A stretch of DNA of 58,000 bases from Adiantum capillus-veneris (Eukaryota > Streptophyta > Polypodiopsida > Polypodiales > Pteridaceae), in NCBI GenBank assembly GCA_014529385.2, contig CM043971.1:58832209-58890208 (forward strand), written 5' to 3'. Of the stretch, positions 10,841-21,413 are shown one piece after another. Numbering within the stretch: position 1 is the first letter of the stretch; every line of letters starts with the position of its first letter. A program made the position numbers and the translations under genes. Under the pieces are notes generated by a model. The model was not told the DNA's origin. It made no database searches and saw nothing but the letters and a program-made list of their open reading frames with translations.

Positions 10841-10868
10841 TGGGTTTTCCTCGCTTTGAGGTTTCCCA
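10841..10868 (+). promoter_or_regulatory. LINE family A 3' UTR stem-loop
   Basis: TGGG-TTTT-CCTC-GCTTT-GAGG-TTT-CCCA folds into two stacked stems separated by T-rich internal loops. Equivalent hairpins lie at 13868-13897, 26588-26616 and 32248-32277. Confidence 0.7.
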
Positions 10869-11045
10869 CTTGTAAATTAATCAAAGCAGATTTACAAAAA
10901 AAGGTGTGTGTGTGTGCGCGCGCGCGGGCACGCTTGGGCAAATCAACATCGACAATGTATTATGGATTCGGATTCTGATAGTTTGTTGGTTCAATCTGTT
11001 CAAGAATTGTTATGTTAGGCAAACCATGTAATTTCATGCAATCAA

Positions 11046-12518
11046 ATGCGTAAAGTTCACAAATGGCAAGTACGATCTAGAGAAAAGCAGATAGCGGATA
11101 AAGGTTATTCATCCAAACAATTTTTTAAAAGTTTGCATGCTTCGCGACCGAGACACTCCATTTCTTGCATCAAAATTTCAGATGGCTCATGGACTTCTTC
11201 GAAACTGCAACTATTCCAGGAATGCGTTCAGCATTATGCTAGATTGTTTGCTACTCCTGCCCCTTTATCTGCTTCAGAATCTTGTGCTAGACTGCAATTT
11301 CTAGAAGTTGTTTCCCCAATTATGGATTCTGATGAAGTGAATGCATTGGAACAACCCTTCTCAAATGAAGAGCTGTATCATGCTTTGAAAGCACTAGGGA
11401 AGGGGAAAGCTCCAGGATGGGATGGTCTTACTACTGAATTTTTTCATGCTTTTTGGGATGAACTGAAAGATGCTTTATTGCTCATGATCAACAGTGCATG
11501 GCTGGAACAGCAGCTTCCATCTTCATGGAAACAAGGTTTGTTGAAATTGCTCCCGAAAAAGCATTTGGCTGAAATCTTTGATGATTGGAGACCAATCACT
11601 CTTATGCCGGTCGTATACAAACTTGTTGCCAAGATGATGGTGCACAGAGTAAGAGAGATTCTTCATCGTGGCCTTCATCCTCATCAATATGGGTTCATTC
11701 CGAGACGTCAAATTGTTGATAATATTGCGAATGCTATGATAGCCATTGAATATGCAAAATATTCCTCTCAGGATGTACTTGTATTGCAGGTAGACATAGC
11801 CAAAGCCTTTGATTCGGTTCGTTGGGATTTTATTTCTCAGATTATGTCTAGATTGGGTTTTGGTCCTAAATGGATTAATGTTATTTACTGGCTGTATTCT
11901 GAGGCTACGACTCGTGCTATCATTGCGGATGGGCTCTCTGACCCTTGGGAACTGGGTCGTTCTGTTAGACAGGGTTGTCCGTTGAGTGCTTTGCTTTATG
12001 CAATTTCCACTCACCCATTGCTTTTATATGTGGACAAGATGGTTGATGCTAGTTTGTTACATGGAGTGCAAATTCCAGGGAGTCCTTCTTTTCTTCCTCA
12101 GGCATATGCGGACGACTCTTTTTTTATGCCTAAAAATGATCGTGCGGATCTTCAAGCTTTGATGAAGATTTTGTCAGATTTTGGGCTGGCAGCTGGTTTG
12201 CATATCAACTTCAAAAAGTCCATTTTGCTGCCTCTTAATTCTTGCGACTGGCGCTCTATTTTATGGCCTGGACAACTGTTGTCACCACATGATGTGATAC
12301 GTCACCTTGGTTATCCAATTGGTTGGTTCATTACAACGACACAACAAATGGAATGGGTGACTGCTAAGCTTGCACAGAAACTGAGATATTGGAAATTGTC
12401 CACTTGGCCTCTTCATGTACAACTGCGAATAGTACAATCCATTGTGATAGCACATGTTCAATTCTATTTGCCATTACTATCTTGGACGCATAAAGACATT
12501 TCAGCCTTTATGTCGTAG
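11046..12518 (+). pseudogene. LINE family A reverse transcriptase, nearly intact ORF
   Basis: A 490-codon frame with all RT landmarks: GKGKAPGWDGLTTEFF (about residues 118-133), RPITLMPVVYKLVAKMM, HQYGFIPRRQIVDNIANAM, VDIAKAFDSVRWDF (first catalytic Asp), RSVRQGCPLSALLYAI, and AYADDSFF with the catalytic Asp pair (about residues 356-363). GLHINFKKS, HLGYPIGW and the thumb block RYWKLSTWPLHVQLRIVQSI follow. The Asp triad is intact. A TAG at 12516-12518 and a frameshift near 12540 cut it from the zf-RVT part. The endonuclease and ORF1 are absent because of 5' truncation. The APGWDG and YPIGW motifs place it with plant L1-type LINEs. Confidence 0.9.
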
Positions 12519-12532
12519 GCAATGGAATTGTT

Positions 12533-13807
12533 ATGGAAGACACACCCCAAAGCAAAGCTTTACGCTTGTTGAGAATGCAGTCTACTTGTACACCAAGATC
12601 GCATGGTGGGCTTAATATATTGAATATACATTTCCATCCTTTGGCACGCAAAGCCACACTGCTGGCTGATTTTTTCGCGCAAGTACAACCTTGTTCACGC
12701 ATGCCAGCTACTATGTGCAGTTCTATGAACACAAAGGCATATGGTCATTGGATCACTGATCAATGGGAAGTTGTATTGGGTCGCTTTGAAGGTACCATAC
12801 CTGGCTGCCCTCACTCTACAAGATTGATATTGGATTGGAAACATGTACTTTCTCAGATTAAGTGGTCCGGGAGATCCTCTTTGAATGGTAACTCATTGCC
12901 AAAAGAAAGCCTTCACTGATCTGCAGTATTTCCTTTTCCGTTGGCAGTTACTCAACCGGTCAAGGCTTACAACTTGATGAAAATGGGTATCAGACGTATT
13001 GAGGATGTTGTGGATGAAAATGGTTGTGTTATCTTTTCCCCGTGCTTGTCACACACTTAATTTGGGCATGCACCATCGGCCAATTTGGAGGGACATATGT
13101 GCTTTGCTTGCTCCTCTTATACCTATACCAATACTCAATGAGGAGGATAGGCTTAAAGATTGGGAACTCATTGGTAATTCCCCAGGTTCCAAACCTGTTT
13201 CTATGCTAATTGGACTTCAAGGCAAATTTACAGAGCTATTGTGCCTCCTCCGTGGATACAGTCTCATGGCAATTTGCTTTGGCACATACATAAGTCAATG
13301 CGGTGGTGGAAAATGGTTCTTTCCATCAATTGGAAAAGCAAGTTTCCATTAAAACAAAGAGTGTCTCTATGGAGATGCATGCTTGGCATATTACCGGTGG
13401 GTAAGATTTTGGCTTCTCGTCGCATTGCCTCTTCATCTTGCCGAAGATGCTCGAATCGAATGGAATCAGTTCCTCATCTTCTTTGGTTTTGCCCCAACTC
13501 TCGGGATTTCTTGCTTGTGCTTTCAAGGCAATTGCGTTCGAGGTTTCCTTCTGCTGCATTTGGGAAACTTTTCTGGGTTTTCGGAAAACTCACACTGCAA
13601 TTGCGTCCGCATGCGATTTTCATGCATTGGGTCAGATTTTGGGCCTTCTCCTCGATATGGTCCAAAAGAAATGTTACTCTTTTTGAATCTCGACAGTTTC
13701 AGCTCTACGCTCACTTTAGAGGCTCTCTACGGCAATCCTTGTTTGACTGCTGTAGACTAAAAGACACAGACATCACGACTTTGACACTTTTCTATGATTG
13801 TTTCTAG
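12533..13807 (+). pseudogene. LINE family A ORF2 linker and zf-RVT C-terminus, broken
   Basis: 12533-12919 carries the linker (CTPRSHGGLNILNI and VVLGRFEGTIPGCP motifs). After stops and a frame change, 13241-13807 carries the zf-RVT region: WWKMVLSINWKSKFPLKQR, a knuckle CRRCSNRMESVPHLLWFC and a FYDCF end before TAG 13805-13807. It is homologous to 9906-10793. The last 188 codons are open. Confidence 0.8.
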
Positions 13808-13867
13808 TTTGGAAGTTTGCTCCTATATGGAGTGACTTCCTCATGTTCGGTTGTATAGATCTTTATG

Positions 13868-13897
13868 GTGGGTTTTCCTCGCGTTGAGGCTTCCCAC
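13868..13897 (+). promoter_or_regulatory. LINE family A 3' UTR stem-loop
   Basis: GTGGG-TTTT-CCTC-GCGTT-GAGG-CTT-CCCAC. All nine pairs are Watson-Crick. It is the best-formed member of the family hairpins. Confidence 0.75.
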
Positions 13898-13960
13898 ATG
13901 TAAATTAATCCAATAGATTTACAAAAAAAAAAAAAAGTGTGTGTGTGTGTGTGTGTGTGC

Positions 13961-15115
13961 ACGCCAATCGTATTTAGGGATACTTAAAAAAAAGTGTTTA
14001 TATGTATTGTACATCTATCAAAGCCTCATGTACCTAAATTCCACTTTTGGGACAGGGGAATCTTCTGTAGACAAACGGATTGTCCATCTAGAAAGAGCGC
14101 TGGAGTTTCCAAGCCCAGGAAAAAGCTTTGTCACGGGACTAGCTTCTATGTCAGACAACACACTGCTTGTAATATACTTGTGACTTTTGCAGTGCAGCTC
14201 TCCTGATTTTTGTAACCCCAGGAATTCCTTGGATCAGTTCTCTAATCTGTCCTGACAGGTTGTAGAAGAGCTCTATGGAGTCAGCATTTTTCACGTGCAA
14301 GAAGCTGCAGTGGCCACCCCTCTCTCAACACATCGTTTTGATAATCCTGTGCAAGCAGCATGTCCCCTGTATGTACATCAGACTAAAGAAATTATGAAAA
14401 ATTTAGAAACTCACAGGATATTCTACATAATTTCGGCTAAATCATTTGCAGTTCAAGCCGTGAGTTGCTTCTGGCTGTATATGGAGAAGGGATCACTCTC
14501 ATGCTGCGAAACAAAGATGAGGAACTTGCCTATCAAGTATGTGTGCGCAAGAACTAGTTTGCGGTTGTGGCATTGTGACCCACATTAATAACATCAAGCT
14601 GTGTGCAGGTTGAAAGGTTAGAATTCGAAGACATCATTGCAAAAAGGAGGGCTCAAGAGACTGAACAAACTTCTTCTGACAATAATGTACCAAGACAAGA
14701 GGAAACTGAAATGACCCTCACAAGATTGTTGCCGAGTTTGGAATCATGTGCGAACTTAAGGCTGCCTTTTACAGGTATTTACACTGGGCTTAAATATAGG
14801 GATTCAAGATCCTCTACAAGGAAAAGAAGTAATAGAAGATTTTATTAACGTCTGAAAGACCAAGTTGGTCCACCAGACAGTCAATTGTACAATGTGTCCA
14901 TGTCTCTGTGTGTCATGGAGCAAAACGCTTGAAATAAAGAGAGCTTCTGCCAGAACTGGGTCCAAGCTCATGGTGATGATCATGACTGCCTACGCACGCC
15001 CAATGCATCTGACAAGATTGCCTCTCTCAAAGCTGCTAGTAGAGATAGGTGATATTCAGACGAACTACCCCTTAATGTCAAGCAAAGAAAAGAGGAGAGA
15101 ACTATCCCCAAAGAT
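13961..15115 (+). other. Unassigned, exon-like host sequence
   Basis: No transposon motif is seen here. Several short open stretches look like exons of one plus-strand gene: one at about 14262-14399 (VVEELYGVSIFHVQEAA...) preceded by a TCCTGACAG acceptor-like site, one at 14608-14774 (VERLEFEDIIAKRR...) preceded by GTGTGCAG, and one near 14930-15040 (ESFCQNWVQAHGDDHDC...). Between them the sequence is AT-rich and stop-rich like introns. I do not recognise the protein. It may be a gene fragment stranded between retroelements. Confidence 0.3.
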
Positions 15116-15124
15116 GGAGAAAGA

Positions 15125-15910
15125 GAAATGAAATGAAATGAAATGATATGATGTATTAACGTCTTCAAAAGGCCAAAATGACCTATGAGACCAAGCTATT
15201 ACAACATAGTGGATTTGATACCATGTCCGGAATCAAAAGAGCTGAAACAAAAAATAGAACTACTACAGACTGTATGGATGTGCCAGCTAATACAAAAGGT
15301 GCCCAGTACAATGTGTACTACAATGAGAGGGAGGCGGGGGGGGGGGGGGGGGAAGATATGGTAGAGATCCATCCTCATCTGCACTCTAAACGTCGAGAAA
15401 GTATGGCTCGAATCCTCTCCTGTAGTCTCTGTTGATACTGTGTAGCTCCTCTCCTCAATCGCAGTCGTCTAGATCTCCCTAGCTCCAATGCTCGGTCTAT
15501 GAGAATGCCAGTAGTGGTAGTATGAGTGCGGGCAGAGCTCTGCAATGGTGGCTGCTCCTCTGGGTGTCCAATATCTAGTGTAAAGAAATCTGTAATCTGT
15601 CTCCAGGACTTCTCCAGCTCTCCTCAGTAAAGTGTCTCTATGCCTGTGTAACTCAAGTAGATACAATCCAAGACATCTCTGATCCTCATAACTCATGACC
15701 CTAGATAGAGGCCCAAAACCCTCTCTGAATAGACAATGAACACGGCCTCGTATCTCATAGTACACTGTGCAACCACATATGTAATGTAGCTCTGTCTCTG
15801 GCTCTAGATGACATAAGCGAGAGAGAGGTAGAAATAAAGATAGAGAGGACTGAACATCACCGACTGTCAAGCTTGGACCTGCACCTACACCTAGCCTAAT
15901 GTCTGCTTTT
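15125..15910 (-). mobile_element. LINE family B copy B1, 5'-truncated
   Basis: On the minus strand, 15469-15915 encodes the ORF2 C-terminus: a Cys-His cluster (LEPETELHYICGC) and YYEIRGRVHCLFREGFGPL, then EDQRCLGLYLLELHRHRDTLLR. A frame change follows, then a damaged PIP box (W-R-Q-I-T-D-F-F, 15582-15605). The 3' UTR holds a run of 17 G on the plus strand (15336-15352), the family hairpin (15161-15191) and a tail of CATTT repeats reading into CTCTTTCTCC. RT and upstream parts are absent. Confidence 0.8.
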
Positions 15911-16039
15911 AACACCCCTGTACTGCTGCCTTGCTAAAGCAATTCATAGCTGCTTCCTTACTCCCGATGCTTACCCCTCCCGCATTGCCACCTCGTTGCT
16001 ACCCCCATTCCCTTCCACATGGCCCACCGTCATAGCCCC

Positions 16040-17518
16040 CTGGCTGTTTTGGAATTCAGTGTGAGCTTCACTGGATTTTATAGAAGGAAAAAAATTCATA
16101 TGCTAGTGCTCTCAAGTGTAAGTGCCAAACAAGAGGAATCAATCAAGCAAGTAAAGTTAGAATCTAGAGAATGGACGGCCAATAAGCATCAGCTATCCCA
16201 TGCTTTTTCAGCTCATTATCAAACTTTGTTTTCGGTTCCAGGTCGACATGTTTTACATGCTAGGGCAATGTTAATGGCTCATGTTCAACCTATTTTCTCG
16301 GATCAGGAGGCTTTGAGCATGGAAGAGCCTTTTACTCTAGCAGAATTGGATCAAAGTCTTAAGCATTTGGGGCTTTGGAAATCCCCTAATTAGGATGTTT
16401 TAACAATGGAGTTTTTTGCACAAGTTTGGAATCTTTTATGAGATCCATTGCTTATCATGAGGAATCATACATGGGAATCTCAATGTATGCCTACAATCGC
16501 TTGAGGACGTGTCTTTATTCTGGCTTGCATATTGCTCAATACCGTTTTGTGCCTAGAAACCAGATAATTGATAATATTGCCAATGTTTTCATGGGGATTG
16601 AGTATGCAAAATATACGCAACAGGATATCTTGCTTGTGCAAGTGGATATCGAAAAAGCTTTTGATTCAATACATTGGGATTTCATTGCTTTGACTATGGC
16701 TCGCTTGGACTTTGGCACTAAAATGAGGAATGTAGTTTTCTGTTACAAATGCATGGACTTAAGGTCGATCGGTTCACTAGGGTTGTCCTTTGAGTGCATT
16801 GTTGTATTCAATTGGAATGCATCCTCTCTTGATATATATAGATCATTTGACAGAAACAAATCAGCTGCATGGTTTGATTCTTCCTTTAGACAAACATTTC
16901 CCTGGACAAGCATACGCTAATGATTCAATGTGTCTCTTTGCTTCTTGTCTTTTGGCGGATTGGAAAGAGGTTACAACATATATTTGTTGGCACGTGCGAG
17001 ATGCTCAGCAAAGTTACTCTTTTAGACTCGTAAGTTTCCATTGGAGTGCCATCTTTTCCGAAGCCTTGGCTGAACAACAATGTCATAGAGCATGCTTCAT
17101 TTCTTAGAAGAATGTAAGGACAATTGAGGATGTGATAAATGATCAAGGCCAGGTGCTTTCTTTTCCCCCACATTGTGTGTCATTATGGCCTTGGGTTGCA
17201 TTATAGACCTTTATGGCACTTAATCCGGGAGATGTTATCTCCCTTTACGTTGATGCCTCCTCTTCTTTCTACAGCTAGAGATAAAGATTGGTGTATTTTG
17301 GGCATTCCTTTTGAGCAGATCTCAGCCAAGCATCTCTATCAAAAGTTGCAGCTTGATCCTTGGGTTGTTGAACACTACAATGCATTATGGAACATCAATA
17401 AACCCACATGTTGGTGGCGGAAAAGGCTTCAAGCTAAGCTATTTGGAAATGCAATCTTTCTTTAAAAGAGAGACCCTTTTGTGGAGATGCTTCACCAGAT
17501 TCCCACCACCGGTTGGCA
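16040..17518 (+). mobile_element. LINE family A copy A4, deleted RT relic
   Basis: Fragments in order: pre-RT block with MEEPFTLAELDQSLKHLG (to 16393), QYRFVPRNQIIDNIANV and VDIEKAFDSIHWDF (16530-16680), a piece with SALLYSIGMHPLL (16793-16831) and AYANDSM near 16913 (catalytic ADD changed to AND), a linker (VLSFP...GLGLHYRPLW, 17155-17215), and zf-RVT start WWRKRLQAK at about 17412. It ends at about 17518 where LTR-element sequence starts. Several internal deletions remove the thumb. Confidence 0.8.
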
Positions 17519-18110
17519 TTTGCCCCCCTTGCCCTCCTCTCTCGTTAGTAGCATCCCATACCACCCTATACGAGAGTTGGGAGAGCCTGTCAGGCTGGGC
17601 CATCACGGCCCCATGAGCTCTAGTGGTTTTGTGCACGTCGCCATGTCGTGCATACGAGCAGGAAGAGGATCTTATACCAATGTTAGTCCCTAGCCGGATC
17701 CATCCTGCACACATGACATGACACAAGCCAAATTCACACCTAGACACACGTAGTGAGCGGACATCGGGCTCACCTCCCAGCTATAGAGCCAATACGCGCT
17801 CATCCCCGAGCCTGGGAGCCTGCAGCCAAGCGGGCAAGCCTCTGCCACAAGGGCCGGTGTCCCATACAGCCAAACCCACACCAATACGGGTGTGCGGGCA
17901 AAGCTGCCAAGGGCTTCATAACCTATGGGCCAGGTTCACACTGGTCGGACATACTGCAGGCACCCATATTGATGGCTGGGGACGTAACATAATGGCCTGC
18001 TCCTTAAGGATGTATCTCTGAGTATGTATACCTCTCATGGCTAGAGTCCGGGGCATCTCCGGTTAGCGTAGTGCATGAATCTTGAGATTGGTGCAAAGCC
18101 ATCCCTAACA
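17519..18110 (-). mobile_element. LTR retrotransposon fragment (LTR plus leader), tRNA-Met primed
   Basis: 17681-18110 is a 430-bp LTR candidate with a 6-bp inverted end TGTTAG...CTAACA. Read on minus, the LTR end is followed at once by TTGGTATAAGATCC (17667-17680), close to the initiator tRNA-Met primer site TTGGTATCAGAGC. The remaining 150 bp (17519-17666) would be leader or gag start. The element is cut at the junction with LINE A4 and no second LTR is seen. The PBS type is common in Ty1/copia and in some Ty3/gypsy elements, so superfamily is open. Confidence 0.6.
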
Positions 18111-18640
18111 AATTCCCTTGAATCTCATAGTAGGCAGAACATCAACATGTCTAATGCTTCTGTGTCTCGGCCTCTAGCTTACTATGTTACTAATGTAACA
18201 TAGGCGGCAAGACACAAATGTATATTTCCGGTCTTCAATCTTTACTTGGTGCAATGGAGTTCTTCATATGTCCCTAGCCAATAGCACATCTCGGTCATGA
18301 GAGGGAAAGGTATTCATGTGCTTTTTCCATCATCCATGGCGGGACGAAGCTTCTCCAATAGAACGCCACTTTTGTCCCGGTCCTTGTTGGCATTAACAAA
18401 ATCTCTTGACAGGTATTCATGTGCTTTGTCCATCATCCATGGCAGGACGAAGCTTCTCCAATAGAACGCCACTTTTGTCCCAATCCTTGTTGGCATTAAC
18501 AAAATCTCTTGACATCTATGTGAGCTTCGATGTGAAGGTCTTGATTAACTCCGAGTGGCTCAAAGTACGTGAAAGTGCATCAAGAGAATATGAATAGGTC
18601 AGGTAATTGATCCATTACAGCCATGTAGCTTAAACTAGGA
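18111..18640. other. Unassigned sequence with a 103-bp tandem duplication
   Basis: 18308-18410 and 18411-18513 are adjacent copies of a 103-bp unit beginning AGGTATTCATGTGCTTT, differing at about four bases. On minus, one frame is open across both copies (DFVNANKDRDKSGVLLEKLR). No known family is recognised. Confidence 0.6.
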
Positions 18641-18650
18641 TGACATCTAT

Positions 18651-19090
18651 GCCTCTCTTACAATATGGCAGTGTCGTAGATCTATGTCCTTTTTTGGGGT
18701 ACTGCATCAGGAAATGTTAGAGTGGATGCGGATGATTTTGGAGGCACAGCCTAGGGGTTTCACAGTCCCTTGGCTTTTGTGACCTCCTATAGGAAGTTTT
18801 ACAGTGGAGGCTTTTTATCAGTCAAATACATAGCACTCTACATTGTGGTTATTGCTACATGGCCTGAAGTGGATAGAGCTTCGGGTACATTTGTGTAGGC
18901 TTATTACAAGCCAGTAGGTACATTTCATTTCTTGACTGGAGTATCTTTATCCTAGATGTATCCTGTGGTTTGTCTCCCCATGATCTCATTGTATCTCTTC
19001 AGGGTTTTTCCCATATTTTATATGGACCTATGTAATGTGAAGGGTTTAAAGGCCCACTTTTTGCTGGAAAAAAACAAAAAAAAAAGGGGG
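18651..19090 (+). mobile_element. 440-bp A-tailed retroposon with target duplication
   Basis: TGACATCTAT (18641-18650) and TGACATCCAT (19091-19100) flank a 440-bp segment ending in A-rich sequence (about 19068-19085). A GGGTTTAAAGGCCC hairpin lies about 30 bp before the tail. This is the signature of target-primed insertion of a SINE or a 5'-truncated LINE. No tRNA promoter boxes are clear, and the 3' end does not match families A or B. Confidence 0.6.
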
Positions 19091-19100
19091 TGACATCCAT

Positions 19101-19580
19101 TCTCGATGCATACCAGCCTGAATTATCAGCGTCTCTAGCTAGCTGTTGTGAGACGACTCAAGAGCCAATGGTGCATATTGATGGCAAGGGAGCTGTGGGG
19201 GAAAATTCAAAAAACTCTTCTGGTAAGTGCCTCTCCCGACACAAGTCAAACTGTGATCTCAGCTTTGATGAATTTATGTGGAACTGAAGCCTTACTCCTA
19301 TCTTCTCTTTTGATATCATGGACACCTCAGGTTCCTATCATGTAAATGACCCGACCTCCTTTGGCTGTCAAGTCTAGACTTACAAATGACGTAAAGTATC
19401 AATAAGGCATAGTTTAAACATGGCTCCTAAAACCGCATGTGTGCACAAATACTCTCTAAACCTCATAGAATTACAATCATTGTTTGGCCTCTCTCCTCGA
19501 TAAGATGGGTGCTTCTTCTATGCAGCTATGTATGTGACTCACAAATTAGCATACTCCACCCTATCTCGAGTGCAAAACTC
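19101..19580. other. Unassigned
   Basis: Short open frames only. One at 19090-19287 (plus) begins inside the flank of the retroposon. No recognised domain. Confidence 0.3.
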
Positions 19581-19589
19581 CTCACCAAG

Positions 19590-20030
19590 TGGTGAATGGT
19601 ATTTGGCACTATCGATCGTAGATAACATTTCCATATGGTCCTGAAGGAAGTCCTTGACATGGTTTAGAGTTTTCTTTGGTTAACCCCATCGACAATGATG
19701 ACCTAGGTTGAAACCATACATGAGCATAAATGGATTGAACCCGGTAGTCACGTGTTTTGTACTATTGTAAGCAAACTCAAGAATAGGGAAATAATCTTCC
19801 CAATTTGTTTTCTTCTTCCTGACATATGCTCATAGTCTATCTTCCAACACTTGGTTCACCCTTTCTTTCTAACCATTTGTCTTTGCATCATTAGATGTAC
19901 TTAGAATCCCAATCTCTTAACAACCTTGTAAAAAGGAACGTTAAACTTTCGATCGCGATCACTTACTATGTTACAAGGCAAAGCATAAAGCCCGTATTAC
20001 CTCCATTTCCTAATTTTCTTTGAGGAACTA
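19590..20030 (-). pseudogene. Ty3/gypsy integrase relic
   Basis: On the minus strand the block NIVSDRDRKFNVPFYK (about 19915-19975) matches the second catalytic Asp region of gypsy integrases. After stops and a frame change it is followed by KTNWEDYFPILEFAYNSTKH (about 19755-19815) and TTGFNPFMLMYG, the conserved end of the integrase core. Stops and indels break every frame. No LTRs were matched to it. Integrase inserts the cDNA of LTR elements; this copy is dead. Confidence 0.8.
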
Positions 20031-20099
20031 TTATCTTGTGCACAAGGCCTACAGATGTCTTGTGCAGAATCAAGGAAACTCCCTAGTCTGAAACAATAT

Positions 20100-21190
20100 C
20101 TTTGTGTGCAGAAGACAAAATTAAAAGAATGTTCATGCTTTATGGAGAGTTAAGTATACTTTGTGGATTAAATGAAGAAAAGGTTTTCAATTTTATGCTT
20201 ATCTGTTGGTTTGGATTTCACTGTTTTATTGGCAATATATAGATTCTTAAAGCATATCAGTCTCAGTATGCTAAAACATTCATGCTTGGGTTACGCAGCA
20301 ACTAAATTTCTTGTTGGAAAGCTTGGCATTTCTGTGGAGACTCGCCGGTCTGTACTTGGTGAGAACATATTATTCGGTATTGTGGAGACATTGGTAGTGG
20401 TCACCCAGTTTGGTGAGGTTGACACTCTTATCTTCCACCATTGTTATTCATATGTTGCTCTCTATATATCCTCTTGGCATTATAATGTTTTGATACTTTG
20501 GTTGGGTATAATAAAAATGAGGTTATCATTATCTTCATGAAAGAATTTGTCAAAGTGCCTAGTGCTGCTTTTTTATCGTGATGCAGATAGGAAGCATAAG
20601 GTTGATGCGCAGGTAGATCTCAAGGTATATAATTACAGAAGCATTTTCTTTTTGACAAAGACTTGAAATGGATAAGGACTTAAACTCAGTACACATGCAA
20701 GAAGCTTGATCATTGAATGAAGATCCAATCAGCTGCACGTGTGCTTTCAGAGCACGTAATGTTGTTCTCTGAATTCATAGGATATCTAGGTCATGCTCAG
20801 AGCTCAAATGAAAACATGGGTGCCTCCATTTTTAACAGAAAGGATTTGAGGCCAGCTTAAATTTCAAGATTTTCAGTCCTCGAGTATGGTTTTCACCTTC
20901 TCATAAAAGCGCTGAAAAGGATCCAAAGTCGGCTCCATAAAATCAGTTTCTCCAGCCTTGGTCATGGTATTCCTTTGTCGAGTGGAATAGCTCTTGTTCC
21001 ATATGAAAATGAAGAAATACAAGAAAATGTAATAGGGGAGAAATTTCTCCATGATGACAATCATATTCCAAATGGTGATCTTCACAATTGTGGGGCTTTC
21101 ATGCCACTGTACACATCATCCTCCTACACAACTCACCCACGTCAGTGCGCCACACTGTACACAACTAGATGACTACTTTGTGTAGTTTTT
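20100..21190. other. Unassigned, possibly intron and exon remnants of a host gene
   Basis: AT-rich and mostly non-coding. On minus, 20873-21000 has an open tail (NTMTKAGETDFMEPTLDPF... ending KTILED-stop) that looks like a last exon, though I cannot name it. A plus frame at 20172-20540 is hydrophobic but not convincing. No repeat family was identified. Confidence 0.25.
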
Positions 21191-21311
21191 GTACCTTTTG
21201 TCCTTTCTCAATAGATGGAGGACATACACCATGTACATCTGATTTGCATTTTGGCCTTTTGAAGACGTTAATATAACATTTCATTTCATTTCCTCTCTCT
21301 CTCTCTCTCTT
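21190..21311 (+). mobile_element. LINE family B 3' tail, truncated, with (CT)n
   Basis: ATTTTGGCCTTTTGAAGACG followed by TTAATATAACATTTCATTTC is the family B 3' end. The left arm of the hairpin is replaced by unrelated bases. It runs into (CT)9 (21293-21310), directly after which B2 begins. Confidence 0.7.
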
Positions 21312-21413
21312 CCCCTTCGAGCTGCCTCCTCCTTTCACGCCATGATCTCCCTCCATTGGGCTACCCATTGACACCTTTCACATGGCCTCCCCAATGACTA
21401 AACCCTCTCAACA

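Larger units (their letters stand above)
9710..10926 (+). mobile_element. LINE family A copy, 5'-truncated, with 3' tail
   Basis: Starts near 9710, right after an LTR, with the pre-zf-RVT linker (homologous to 8440-8640, so this is a separate copy and not the rest of A2). It carries the C-terminal coding region to a TAG at 10791-10793, a 3' UTR with the family hairpin (10841-10868), a short A-run (10897-10903) and a (GT)n(CG)n repeat (10904-10926). The next LINE begins directly after this repeat. Confidence 0.85.
10930..13960 (+). mobile_element. LINE family A copy A3, best preserved RT
   Basis: A 3-kb 5'-truncated copy. It starts just before the RT, contains an almost intact RT (11046-12518), a frame-broken linker (12519-12998), the zf-RVT C-terminus (to 13807), the 3' hairpin (13868-13897), an A-tail (13922-13936) and (GT)n (13937-13960). 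It begins within a few bases of the (GT)n(CG)n repeat that ends the previous copy, so one LINE landed in the other's tail repeat. Both ends of this copy therefore lie on GT-rich simple repeats. Confidence 0.85.
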
